A stretch of 42,932 nucleotides of DNA from Thermoleophilia bacterium (GTDB lineage Bacteria > Actinomycetota > Thermoleophilia > RBG-16-64-13). The position numbers were made by a program, and so were the translations under genes. Numbering within the stretch: the first letter of the stretch is position 1; every line of letters begins with the position of its first letter. The stretch is from positions 1-42,932 of the forward strand of contig JAOAGT010000009.1 in NCBI GenBank assembly GCA_026415615.1, written 5' to 3'. Shown here in pieces: positions 32,127 to 40,018 of this stretch. Under the pieces are notes generated by a model. The model made no database searches. It was not told the origin of the DNA and worked only from the letters and a program-made list of their open reading frames with translations.

Positions 32127-33011
32127 GTGAAAAGGGGTTCGATTCTAGCCGGCTTGCTGGTAGTGGTCATCGCCCTACTTATACAGGCTGGCTCGGCACT
32201 TGCGGTGCTAGTGATTGACCGGGTCGGAGTCGTTGCTGCTTTGTGGCTGCGAACCGCCTTCGCTGCCGGTCTTCTTGTGGCGGTTCGTCCTTCGTCAGTG
32301 CGGAAACCTTGGCGTCGGTACTGGGCAATTCTTCTTGCTCTTACCTTTAGTCTGGTGGCCATGAATCTCAGTTTCTACGAGGCCATCAGCCGAGCGCCGG
32401 TCGGACTTGTGGTGACGATTGAGTTCCTAGGGCCTTTGGGGGTGGCGGTGGCTGGGTCGCGGAAAGTCCTCGACCTTGTGTGGGCAGGTCTGGCCGCTGC
32501 CGGGGTAGCCTTGCTTGCACACCCAGGAGGGGCGATTCAGGGGCTTGGGCTGACATTCGCCCTTATTGCCGCCTGCTCGTGGGCTGCGTTTATTGTGCTA
32601 GCCAAGCGAGCCGTGAGCCTCATGGAACCCTTGCAGGTGGCTACGTTAATGCTGTTGGGTGCAACTGTAATGGTGACTCCGCTGTGGCTGGCCACCGGGA
32701 TCAGACTCGGGGGCCAGGGACGTGCCGTCCTTTTGGGCTTGGCTGTTGCCGTATTGTCGTCCGCTGCCCCGTATTTCTTGGAGCTAGTGGCCATCAAGAG
32801 AGTGCGGGCTTCCACGTACGGGGTGCTCCTAAGTATTGAACCAGCTGTAGCCGCCCTGATGGGGTTTGTGATTCTGTCGCAAGGACTTGGCGCAAAGGAG
32901 ATCGGGGGTATCTTTGCGGTGGTAATTGCCGCAGCGGGGGCGAGTTGGCTGGGGGAAGAAAGCAGGCAAAAGACAACGCGTGAATCTGGAGAAAAACGGG
33001 AGCAGTCCTAG
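32127..33011 (+). CDS. EamA/DMT-family exporter (RhtA-like)
   Basis: The protein of about 294 residues has ten predicted transmembrane helices as two EamA halves. The block FYEAISRAPVGLVVTIEFLGPLGVAV is typical of RhtA-like amino-acid (threonine/homoserine) exporters, and the second half has VLLSIEPAVAALMGFVILSQ (conserved EP). GTG 32127 is the best-placed start by comparison with the family; the frame goes on to 32076. It ends 22 bp before a GC hairpin shared with the convergent DUF6485 gene. Substrate is inferred only. Confidence 0.85.
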   Translation: MKRGSILAGLLVVVIALLIQAGSALAVLVIDRVGVVAALWLRTAFAAGLLVAVRPSSVRKPWRRYWAILLALTFSLVAMNLSFYEAISRAPVGLVVTIEFLGPLGVAVAGSRKVLDLVWAGLAAAGVALLAHPGGAIQGLGLTFALIAACSWAAFIVLAKRAVSLMEPLQVATLMLLGATVMVTPLWLATGIRLGGQGRAVLLGLAVAVLSSAAPYFLELVAIKRVRASTYGVLLSIEPAVAALMGFVILSQGLGAKEIGGIFAVVIAAAGASWLGEESRQKTTRESGEKREQS

Positions 33012-33033
33012 AAAGCCGCGGTAGACAAAAGAA

Positions 33034-33065
33034 GGGCGGGGCGCGCCTACCGGCGCGCCCCGCCC
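33034..33065. terminator. GC hairpin between convergent genes
   Basis: Perfect 14-bp stem GGGCGGGGCGCGCC (33034-33047), loop TACC, complementary arm (33052-33065). It lies between the EamA and DUF6485 stops. There is no T-run on either side, so termination is uncertain; the arm is shared with the palindrome in dtd. Confidence 0.65.
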
Positions 33066-33083
33066 AACGCCTGCATCTGTGTC

Positions 33084-33287
33084 CTACACTTTCCCCTCGT
33101 TTACAAGCCGAGCAAAATGAGCAAAGCTGCGGTCATAAGTGCGCTCAGCGGCAGCGGGGAAAGCACAGGCGGGAAGTTCCCGGTTCCTAATGTGATAAGC
33201 CAGGCAGTCGCAGCAGATGCCCTTGCGGGAGCAAGGCTCATAGGAACAGTTACACCGGGCAAGATTCTTTTCTTTCTTGCATTCCAC
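33084..33287 (-). CDS. Small cysteine-rich DUF6485 family protein
   Basis: This 67-residue protein starts at GTG 33287 with AAGGAG eight bases upstream. Its seven cysteines are grouped: C-x-C near 12-14, [10 protein letters not shown] at about 19-28 and one more Cys near 41, and it ends in the family-like [15 protein letters not shown]. It matches the pattern I know from DUF6485, a family of unknown function seen mainly in strict anaerobes. The cysteine spacing suggests a metal or Fe-S site. It follows the alcohol dehydrogenase gene by 33 bp and may close the catabolic operon. Confidence 0.82.
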   Translation of the reverse strand: MECKKEKNLARCNCSYEPCSRKGICCDCLAYHIRNRELPACAFPAAAERTYDRSFAHFARLVNEGKV

Positions 33288-33320
33288 AGGCCAAACTCCT
33301 TGAGCGAACTCCTACGACGG

Positions 33321-34415
33321 CTAGGACATAAGTAGCACCGGCTTTACTGCTTTACCTTCATGCGAAGCTTCGAAGGCTTCGTTGATCTGGGAGAACGGGA
33401 AGGTCATGATCAGACGGTCAACGGGGAACCGCCCCTGCTTGTACCACTCGATCATGCGAGGAATGAACACCTGTGGGATTGAGTGCCCGCCCATGATGAA
33501 TTGGACGCGCACTGCCTTGGAGAACATCTCGGTCGGGCGCTCCCCAAGAGTCATCCCGCTGGGTACTCCAGCTACGCCAAAGATGCCGCCATACCGGAAT
33601 AGGTTGGCTACGATCGGCCACGGAGCAGGTGAACCGGAGGCGTCAAAGGCAAACCTAATACCTTGGGGCAGAATCTCCCGAACCTTAGCGACAACATCTT
33701 CCTGAGCGGCGTTGATCACATGGGTTGCTCCTACCTCAAGGGCGAGGTCCAAGCGCTCGGGCTTGATGTCTACTACGATGATCGGGTAGACGCCAGCCAG
33801 CTTTGCGGCCATAACGGCAGCCAAACCTACCGCGCCTGCGCCAAAGACCAAAAGATCATCCTGGGGACCCATACCCATTGTGTTAAGGACAGAACCGGCT
33901 CCGGTCATAACCCCGCACGGGAGGGCAGCTAGCAGCTCCGGCGGCAGGTCCTTATCCACCTTAACCACGGTACTGACGGACGCAATGGCATGGTTGGCAA
34001 AAGAAGACTGCTGGAAAAATGCTCCGCCTATCCATTCTCCCTTGAGCTTTATGGTACGCGACCCATCTGGCCGTGAGCCAGCGAACAAAAGCCCAAACTG
34101 CTCCTCGCAGATATAGCGCTGGCCGCTTAGACAATTAAGACATTTGCCACACGCGGGCCATGAAAGGATTACGCGGTCCCCCGGCTTTAGATCCTGGACA
34201 CCTGGGCCCACTTCTTCGATTATTCCCACGCCTTCGTGGCCGATTACACAGGGCATGGGCATGATGTACTGCATGGTGGCATCGGTGTGACAGATCCCGC
34301 AGGCCTCTATGCGGACTAGCACTTCACCGGCCTTGGGGTCGTCAAGCTCAACTTCTTCCATGGAGTACGGAGTACCTGGTTGGTAGAGAACAGCAGCACT
34401 GGTGATCTTACCCAT
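33321..34415 (-). CDS. Zinc-dependent alcohol dehydrogenase (MDR family, aryl/benzyl-alcohol type)
   Basis: The 364-residue enzyme oxidises an alcohol to an aldehyde with NAD+. Catalytic zinc ligands are Cys39 (CGICHTD), His60 (GHEGVG) and Cys167 (LPCGVMTG). The structural zinc set is Cys89, 92, 95 and 103 in CGKCLNCLSGQRYIC. The Rossmann motif is GAGAVG (192-197) and Asp216 at the end of the next strand points to NAD. The long gap between structural zinc loop and CGVMTG, and that motif itself, resemble class III/benzyl-alcohol dehydrogenases. ATG 34415 follows GGAAGGAG. Placed after AOR and MoaD genes, it could make the aldehyde that AOR oxidises. Confidence 0.9.
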   Translation of the reverse strand: MGKITSAAVLYQPGTPYSMEEVELDDPKAGEVLVRIEACGICHTDATMQYIMPMPCVIGHEGVGIIEEVGPGVQDLKPGDRVILSWPACGKCLNCLSGQRYICEEQFGLLFAGSRPDGSRTIKLKGEWIGGAFFQQSSFANHAIASVSTVVKVDKDLPPELLAALPCGVMTGAGSVLNTMGMGPQDDLLVFGAGAVGLAAVMAAKLAGVYPIIVVDIKPERLDLALEVGATHVINAAQEDVVAKVREILPQGIRFAFDASGSPAPWPIVANLFRYGGIFGVAGVPSGMTLGERPTEMFSKAVRVQFIMGGHSIPQVFIPRMIEWYKQGRFPVDRLIMTFPFSQINEAFEASHEGKAVKPVLLMS

Positions 34416-34458
34416 ACGCTACTCCTTCCGCGGTTGGTAAGGGTTTTTGGGCATCGCG

Positions 34459-34740
34459 CTACCCTCCGGCCAGAGGAGGAACCACAACAATCTCGTCCCC
34501 GTCGGCAAGGACGGTAGCTTCGTCACGTAGGTCTCCCTGCAGGTTACGGCTTACAAGTACGCGGCGGGTAAATATACGATTTGTCGCATCCCAAGCCCAT
34601 TCGGGCAGCTGCCCCTCAACATTCGGAGCAATGGCGTTCAAGAGATCCCTGTAGGTGGAGCCGTCGGCCAGCTCCACCTCCAGGGAAGGACGACCAAGTT
34701 GATTGCGGAAAAAGCCCAAAAAGCTAACTTTTACGCGCAA
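34459..34740 (-). CDS. MoaD/ThiS-like beta-grasp sulfur carrier
   Basis: The 93-residue ubiquitin-like protein ends in VVPPLAGG; the terminal Gly-Gly is the part that is thiocarboxylated. The fold is seen in VSFLGFFRNQLGRPSLEVEL and the closing VLADGDEIVVVPPLAGG. MoaD supplies sulfur for the pterin dithiolene of Mo/W enzymes. AOR genes often have such a dedicated MoaD next to them. TTG 34740 starts two bases after the AOR stop, with GGGAGAG upstream, so the pair is coupled. It is slightly longer than MoaD in molybdenum operons. Confidence 0.88.
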   Translation of the reverse strand: MRVKVSFLGFFRNQLGRPSLEVELADGSTYRDLLNAIAPNVEGQLPEWAWDATNRIFTRRVLVSRNLQGDLRDEATVLADGDEIVVVPPLAGG

Positions 34741-34742
34741 GC

Positions 34743-36587
34743 CTAGAACTCTCCCGCGATCTCAAGAAGACCCAGCTCTTCCAGCTTCTCCTTGGTGGGT
34801 CGGCCATTTTCATCCCAACCACGCAGGCGGTAATACTCCGCCAGCTGCACGGCAAGGTTGGGCACCTTACCGGCGTGGCTGCCCTCGGTAACAGGTTGCA
34901 GCAACCTCTTAGGCAGCACATCATCGGCTCCGGTGATGCCGCATTTCAGACTGAAGACCCGTTGCATGTTGGTTATGCGCTCGCCCGTTTTCGCCACGCG
35001 CTCAGGTGTCCATGGTTCGCCAGTTATGGCCTCAAGGACATTGGCCATATCGGGATAACCCATGCCGTCAGAAGCCATCTGGCATATCACTAGCGAGCCA
35101 GTTACTGACGCCTTGTCCTGGCCCACGATGGCCAGATAGCCTTTGCGCTCGTCGGCGAAGCGGTCTATTTCAAGGGGCTGACCAGTATCCGGCATGGGAG
35201 CGCCTTGCTCAAACACAAACGAGGCGCCGTGCATATGGCAAGCGCCGCGTGGGCCGGTGGCGTAGGTGGCTGCCATAGAGAAATAAGCCCGCGGGTCGTG
35301 ATAGGGCACCTCCATCCCCTTCACATGGACGGCAAACTCCTCAGTGCCCCGGCCAATCTCGGCAGAAGCTCGCTTGACGCCCTTGCCCAGAATGGCTCCG
35401 AGACCGCGGCCCTGGCAAATCTGCTCCGTCATCTCGATAATCGCGTCCACATTTCCCCAGGTAAGCTCGCAGCCTGCCTCTTCCTTGGTTATGATGCCTT
35501 TTTCGTAAGCTTCCATGGCGAAGGCGATGGCTGCGCCTGTGGAAATGGTGTCCACTCCGTAGCGGTTGCAGAGATCGTTTGCCCAACACACGGACTCGAG
35601 ATCCTTGTTCATTAGCATGGTGCCGAAAGCAGCCAAGGTCTCATACTCTGGGCCTGGGCCTTCCATGGCGAAGCGGCCTTCGTTTATGCGAATCCACCGC
35701 GCGCAACGGATGAAGCATCCCTGGCAGGCTGCATGAGGCACAAGAATGGTTTCGGCCATGCGCCGGCCGCTTAGGGCCTCGCATCCCTCCGGCCAGATAC
35801 CTTTCGCCCAGTTCTGATTAGGCACGTCACCGCTGACCCAGCCGTGCTCCATCAAGAAGCCAGTGCCGTAAGGAGTAAAGTTTGCGACCACTGGATGATG
35901 ACTTAGCACCTCCCGCAGCTTCTTAACCGCCTCGCGCAGTCTGGCTTCGTCAGCTACTGGCGTTTTGCCGGTTCCCCGCACGGCGATGGCTTTAAGATTC
36001 TTGGAGCCCATTACTGCTCCTGCGCCGCCGCGACCAGCAGCGCGACCTTCGTCGTTCATCACGCAGGCCAGCAGGATCTGCTTCTCTCCAGAAGGTCCAA
36101 TACAAGCAACTTTGATCTTGTCATCGCCGAGCTCTTTGCGAATAACCTCTTGAGTCTCAAAGCTGTCTAGGCCCCAGATGTGGGATGCGTCGCGAATTTC
36201 GGCCTTGCCGTCGCTGATCCACAGATAAACGGGACTATCGGCTTTGCCCTCCACGATGAGGCCGTCGTATCCGGCTAATTTGAAATCGCGCGCCCACCAA
36301 CCGGCAGAGCTTGAGTCAAGCCACATATTGGTAAGCGGCGATTTGGTGCAGACCTCGTACCGTGCACTAGTGGGAAAGATAGTGGCGGTAACCGGGCCGG
36401 TCATGAATACCAGCTTGTTAGCCGGACTCAGCGGATCGGTGTCGCCAGGCACCTCATCATTTATCAGACGGGCAGCGTATCCAGCGCCGCCGATAAAGGC
36501 CCTTGCTGTCTCGGGATCGATTGGCTCGTCTTTGCATGTCCGAGTAGTAAGGTCCACTCGCAAGAGCTGTCCCATGTAGCCGTCCAA
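34743..36587 (-). CDS. Aldehyde:ferredoxin oxidoreductase family tungsten/molybdenum enzyme
   Basis: The protein of 614 residues oxidises aldehydes to acids (or reduces acids) using a bis-pterin W or Mo and one [4Fe-4S]. Cluster ligands are Cys288, 291 and 295 (CQGCFIRC) and Cys549 (SLKCGITGADD). The N-terminal start GYMGQLLRVDLT and RAAGRGGAGAVMGSKNLKAI are strong family blocks. The start is a choice: TTG 36587 has GAGGTGA at ideal spacing and gives MDGYMGQLLRVDLT; GTG 36596 lies inside that Shine-Dalgarno. MoaD follows immediately and LivF precedes. The aldehyde substrate cannot be told from sequence. Confidence 0.94.
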   Translation of the reverse strand: MDGYMGQLLRVDLTTRTCKDEPIDPETARAFIGGAGYAARLINDEVPGDTDPLSPANKLVFMTGPVTATIFPTSARYEVCTKSPLTNMWLDSSSAGWWARDFKLAGYDGLIVEGKADSPVYLWISDGKAEIRDASHIWGLDSFETQEVIRKELGDDKIKVACIGPSGEKQILLACVMNDEGRAAGRGGAGAVMGSKNLKAIAVRGTGKTPVADEARLREAVKKLREVLSHHPVVANFTPYGTGFLMEHGWVSGDVPNQNWAKGIWPEGCEALSGRRMAETILVPHAACQGCFIRCARWIRINEGRFAMEGPGPEYETLAAFGTMLMNKDLESVCWANDLCNRYGVDTISTGAAIAFAMEAYEKGIITKEEAGCELTWGNVDAIIEMTEQICQGRGLGAILGKGVKRASAEIGRGTEEFAVHVKGMEVPYHDPRAYFSMAATYATGPRGACHMHGASFVFEQGAPMPDTGQPLEIDRFADERKGYLAIVGQDKASVTGSLVICQMASDGMGYPDMANVLEAITGEPWTPERVAKTGERITNMQRVFSLKCGITGADDVLPKRLLQPVTEGSHAGKVPNLAVQLAEYYRLRGWDENGRPTKEKLEELGLLEIAGEF

Positions 36588-36637
36588 GGTGGTCACCTCG
36601 CTTCCAGTAGACTACCGAGCTTAATTGGCCGAACCTC

Positions 36638-37342
36638 TTAGAGCCCGAGGTAAGCCTTCTTGACATGCTCGCTGTTTGCCAGCTCCGAGCAAGGCCCCTC
36701 GAGCGCGACACGTCCATTCTCCAAGACGTAGGCGCGATGCGCAATAGCTAACGTTTGACGCACGTTCTGTTCGACCAGCAGAATCGTTATTCCCTGCTCC
36801 GCTAGGGTCTTCACGATGTGAAAAACCTCGGCTACGAGTAAGGGGGCGAGTCCGTTGGAAGGCTCGTCGATAAGGCACATCTTGGGCATGGACATTAGGC
36901 CGCGGCCCATAGCTAACATCTGTTGCTCGCCTCCGCTTAGACTGCGGGCGAGTTGATGTTCTCTCTCTTTGAGCCTCGGGAAAAGTTCATACACGCGCTT
37001 CAAGGTGTCTTTGCGGTACTTCCACGAGTGGCCAGGATAAGCCCCCATCTCCAGGTTCTCGCGCACTGACATGTCGGGGAATATGTGGCGACCCTCGGGA
37101 ATGTGGCAGAGGCCGAGTTGTACTATCTTGTGGGGCGCCAAAGAGTCGATACGGTGGCCAAGAAAAGTTATCTTGCCGGAATTTGGTCTGATGACCCCGG
37201 AAATGGTCTTAAGCAGAGTGGACTTGCCTGCTCCGTTTGCGCCAACCAGAGCTACCAGCTCTCCTTCCTCCACCCGGAGGGACACGTCCCACAGTATCTG
37301 GATCTTGCCATATCCGGCGCTTATGCCTTCGACCTCAAGCAT
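36638..37342 (-). CDS. livF: Branched-chain-type ABC importer ATPase LivF
   Basis: The 234-residue ATPase has Walker A GANGAGKST (34-42), signature LSGGEQQMLAMGR and Walker B MCLIDEPSNGLAP. The LivF mark HIPEGRHIFPDMSVRENLEMGA is present. I choose ATG 37342, which overlaps the LivG stop by eight bases and has GGAGAAGA upstream; the frame runs 30 codons further, inside livG. With LivG it forms the nucleotide-binding pair of the importer. AOR begins 51 bp downstream on the same strand. Confidence 0.95.
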   Translation of the reverse strand: MLEVEGISAGYGKIQILWDVSLRVEEGELVALVGANGAGKSTLLKTISGVIRPNSGKITFLGHRIDSLAPHKIVQLGLCHIPEGRHIFPDMSVRENLEMGAYPGHSWKYRKDTLKRVYELFPRLKEREHQLARSLSGGEQQMLAMGRGLMSMPKMCLIDEPSNGLAPLLVAEVFHIVKTLAEQGITILLVEQNVRQTLAIAHRAYVLENGRVALEGPCSELANSEHVKKAYLGL

Positions 37343-38066
37343 GGCTTTCTTCTCCAAGATAGATTTCGATAACTTCCTTGCTGCATGCCACCTCAGCCGG
37401 AGTTCCTTCGCAGATCTTGCGGCCATGATCAAGCACCATGATGCGATCGCTGATGTTCATGATGGCTTGCATCACGTGTTCGATCATAATGACTGTGATG
37501 CCCTGGCTGCGCACCTGAAGGACGTCCTCCATAGCTTCTTGTACCTCAGTGGGAGTAAGCCCGGCCATAATCTCGTCCAGCAGCAGAAGTTTGGGCTGGG
37601 TGGCTAGCGCCCGAGCCATTTCAAGCCGCTTCTGATTTGCTAGGGTAAGGTCCCCCGCCGGAGCGTCCTTGAGCTCAGTCAGGTCAACAAACTCAATAGC
37701 CTCCTCGGCTCGGCGCTGGGCTTCGGCGGCGCTTATCCTCGTCCCAGTGCCAAAGAGAGAGCCAACCATGACATTGCGGAGCACGGACAGGTGGGGAAAG
37801 ATCTTGACCGTCTGGAAGGTGCGTGCGATGCCCATGCGGCAGATCTGGTAGGCAGGAAGCTTGGTTATGTCTTTGCCGTCGAAAAAGATCCTACCAGAAG
37901 TGGGCTTAAGGGCAGCCGAAATCACATTGAAGAGGGTGGTCTTGCCTGCTCCGTTGGGGCCAATCAAGCCTAGGATCTCACCCTCGTCCACGTAAAAGTC
38001 GACGTCTTGAACTGCAGCAAGGCCGCCAAAATGCTTTGTCACTCCATGACCCTCAAGCAGGTGCAC
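37335..38066 (-). CDS. livG: Branched-chain-type ABC importer ATPase LivG
   Basis: The 243-residue ATPase has Walker A GPNGAGKT (36-43), RTFQTVKIFPHLSVLRNVMVG, a signature variant LTLANQKRLEMARAL (usually LPYGQQRRLEIARAL) and Walker B LLLLDEIMAGLTP. HIS loop is MIEHVMQAIM. GTG 38066 follows GAGGAGG and overlaps the LivM gene end by 14 bp. The signature lacks the common Gly, which is seen in other members of this branch, so I do not read it as inactive. Confidence 0.95.
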   Translation of the reverse strand: MHLLEGHGVTKHFGGLAAVQDVDFYVDEGEILGLIGPNGAGKTTLFNVISAALKPTSGRIFFDGKDITKLPAYQICRMGIARTFQTVKIFPHLSVLRNVMVGSLFGTGTRISAAEAQRRAEEAIEFVDLTELKDAPAGDLTLANQKRLEMARALATQPKLLLLDEIMAGLTPTEVQEAMEDVLQVRSQGITVIMIEHVMQAIMNISDRIMVLDHGRKICEGTPAEVACSKEVIEIYLGEESHA

Positions 38067-38997
38067 GTGCTCCTCCTCTCAACTTACGCCAGGCCTGCTG
38101 TGCCAGACCTGAGACTCCGTTGGGTAGGAAAGCGATGGCAAGGACCATGATGAGTCCAAAGAGGAGCATGAACAGGTCCGGAAAGCGGGTAAGCAAAATC
38201 TCGCTCAAGTAGGCAAAAATCGCTGCCCCGATCACGGGACCTACCAGATTGTACATGCCTCCAAACAAAGCCATCAGGACCGGCAAGAAAGATTGGTTAA
38301 GGTCAAATGCAACACCGGGGTCAACGTACGCCCGTCGGGTGGCGATAATGGCTCCGGCCATCGCCATGAAGATGCTGCTGAGCGCGAAAACTAGCACTTT
38401 GGTTCGGACCACATTGATTCCGCAGTGCTCGGCGGCCTCTTCATATTCGCCGATACTCTGGAGGGCGAGTCCGTGGCGAGAACGTCTAATAAGCACCGCC
38501 ACCACAATGGTTATTACGCACAAGGCAAACATCGCCCAGTACACAATTTCGGTGGGCTCAGTGTGGACAAATCTACCCCGGGTCTTGCTCAGGATACGTT
38601 CGATCTCCTGCACTACGTAGAGAATCAAGAGCACAAGGCCAAAAGTGAAGATGGTGAAGTACACACCTCGCAAACGGAGGGTAATCACCCCTACGATCAA
38701 GGCTAGGAAGAAAGCGGCTACCCCCGCCATGACCAGGATCCCCAAGAAGGGCAACTTCCCGCTGAGAAGTGCCGCCATGTAGAATCCTAGGCCATAGAAA
38801 GCCGCGGTGGCCAGCGACATATAGCCTGTAGGGGCGGAGAAAAGCACCCAGGCTACAGTAAGAATCACGAACTTAAGAATGTCTGTGAGCAGGGTAACTA
38901 TGTAACCCTGTGTGATTACCGGGAGCGTGGCCAGCAAAGCAAACAATATGAACAGTAAGGCTGCTCCCACGTATGTCTTATATGTCTTCATGTTCAT
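38053..38997 (-). CDS. livM: Branched-chain-type ABC importer permease LivM
   Basis: The 314-residue permease has about ten transmembrane helices. The family loop is GEYEEAAEHCGINVVRTKVLVFALSS (in two halves, EAA-like), and the end LPVLMALFGGMYNLVGPVIGA is typical of LivM. ATG 38997 starts directly after the LivH stop TAA. It pairs with LivH to form the membrane channel of the importer. Confidence 0.94.
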   Translation of the reverse strand: MNMKTYKTYVGAALLFILFALLATLPVITQGYIVTLLTDILKFVILTVAWVLFSAPTGYMSLATAAFYGLGFYMAALLSGKLPFLGILVMAGVAAFFLALIVGVITLRLRGVYFTIFTFGLVLLILYVVQEIERILSKTRGRFVHTEPTEIVYWAMFALCVITIVVAVLIRRSRHGLALQSIGEYEEAAEHCGINVVRTKVLVFALSSIFMAMAGAIIATRRAYVDPGVAFDLNQSFLPVLMALFGGMYNLVGPVIGAAIFAYLSEILLTRFPDLFMLLFGLIMVLAIAFLPNGVSGLAQQAWRKLRGGARAPA

Positions 38998-39861
38998 TTA
39001 CTTACCTAGCAAGCCCTTAGGCCGGACTATTAGCAACAGGACAAAGATGGCGTAAAAAGCAATCATCACAAACGAGGGCTTGAAGTACTGGACAACCGTA
39101 GCTATGAAGCCCAGGATAACGCCGCCAGCAAAGGCTCCGGTGATGCTGCCCAAGCCCCCCAAGACCACCACGATCATGGCATACACAGTGTATTCGAGGC
39201 CCATGCTCGTTGTGATGCTTTGGTAAATGAGGCTTAGGAGGCTCCCGGAAACAGCGGCCAAAGCAAGCCCTAGCCCGAAGCAGATAGCGAGCACATTTTG
39301 TATGTTTACGCCCATCAGGCCCGCGGTAGTAGGGTCTTGGGCCGAGGCACGAATTGCCTTGCCCATACGGGTCTTACTTAGGAAGAAGTACAACGCTAGG
39401 GCGATTGCCACGCAGAACCCCAAAGCTACCAGACGGTTAAGGGGTATACGGGCACTAGTGACCGAGGTTACCAAGTACGAATAGCCCTCAATATCTGAAC
39501 CCCAAATCATTCGCGCCACGTTCTGTACGACGTACATTAGACCGAAGGACGCGAGCAGGGACTTTCCTTCAAACACCTCCAGGCTTGGAGCAGTACGCAT
39601 CAGCCAGCGATACAGCGACTTGTGCAGAAGAAAGCCCACGATGAACATGCCCGGTCCGCTGATCAACAAGGTTACAAGCGGGTTGATCTTGAGGTTGGTA
39701 AAAAGCCAGAAGGTCAAAAACGCGCCCACCATGATGAACTCGCCGTGGGCCACGTTAAGTACTCTAGCTACCCCGTACTGAAGAGCAAGCCCTACGGAGA
39801 CCAGAGCGTAGATCCCTCCGAGCAGCAACCCCGCGATCACAATGTCTCTCAGGGCAACCAT
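38998..39861 (-). CDS. livH: Branched-chain-type ABC importer permease LivH
   Basis: The 287-residue permease has about eight transmembrane helices and the LivH blocks GGIYALVSVGLALQYGVARV, NVAHGEFIMVGAF, IRASAQDPTTAGLMGVN and VVLGGLGSITGAFAGG. ATG 39861 follows AAAGGA; the frame extends 13 codons upstream without conservation. It lies 157 bp downstream of the binding-protein gene, with a large inverted repeat in the gap. Confidence 0.94.
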   Translation of the reverse strand: MVALRDIVIAGLLLGGIYALVSVGLALQYGVARVLNVAHGEFIMVGAFLTFWLFTNLKINPLVTLLISGPGMFIVGFLLHKSLYRWLMRTAPSLEVFEGKSLLASFGLMYVVQNVARMIWGSDIEGYSYLVTSVTSARIPLNRLVALGFCVAIALALYFFLSKTRMGKAIRASAQDPTTAGLMGVNIQNVLAICFGLGLALAAVSGSLLSLIYQSITTSMGLEYTVYAMIVVVLGGLGSITGAFAGGVILGFIATVVQYFKPSFVMIAFYAIFVLLLIVRPKGLLGK

Positions 39862-39897
39862 CCAAGTTCCTTTGTAGTTTACGTTCTGATCATAACG

Positions 39898-39961
39898 CAA
39901 TCAGGCTGCCGAGAGGAAATCCCGAGGAAGCTCCCGCTGACGTCCTCTGGCAGCCTGATTG
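39898..39961. promoter_or_regulatory. 13-bp inverted repeat in the livK-livH gap
   Basis: CAATCAGGCTGCC (39898-39910) and GGCAGCCTGATTG (39949-39961) are exact complements around a 38-base spacer, whose ends (GAGAGGA, TCCTCT) can extend the stem. No T-run follows. Such hairpins after a binding-protein gene commonly protect its mRNA and lower downstream transcription. Confidence 0.7.
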
Positions 39962-40018
39962 TCTTAGGTTCTACCTATGCATTCCTCGTGTTGGCGATTA
40001 GCCAGCTCTTCTCTTCTT

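Noticed and set aside
37641-37690. Degenerate LivG signature motif as evidence for an inactive ATPase
   Set aside because: Walker A, Walker B and His loop are intact and variants of this signature occur in working LivG proteins.
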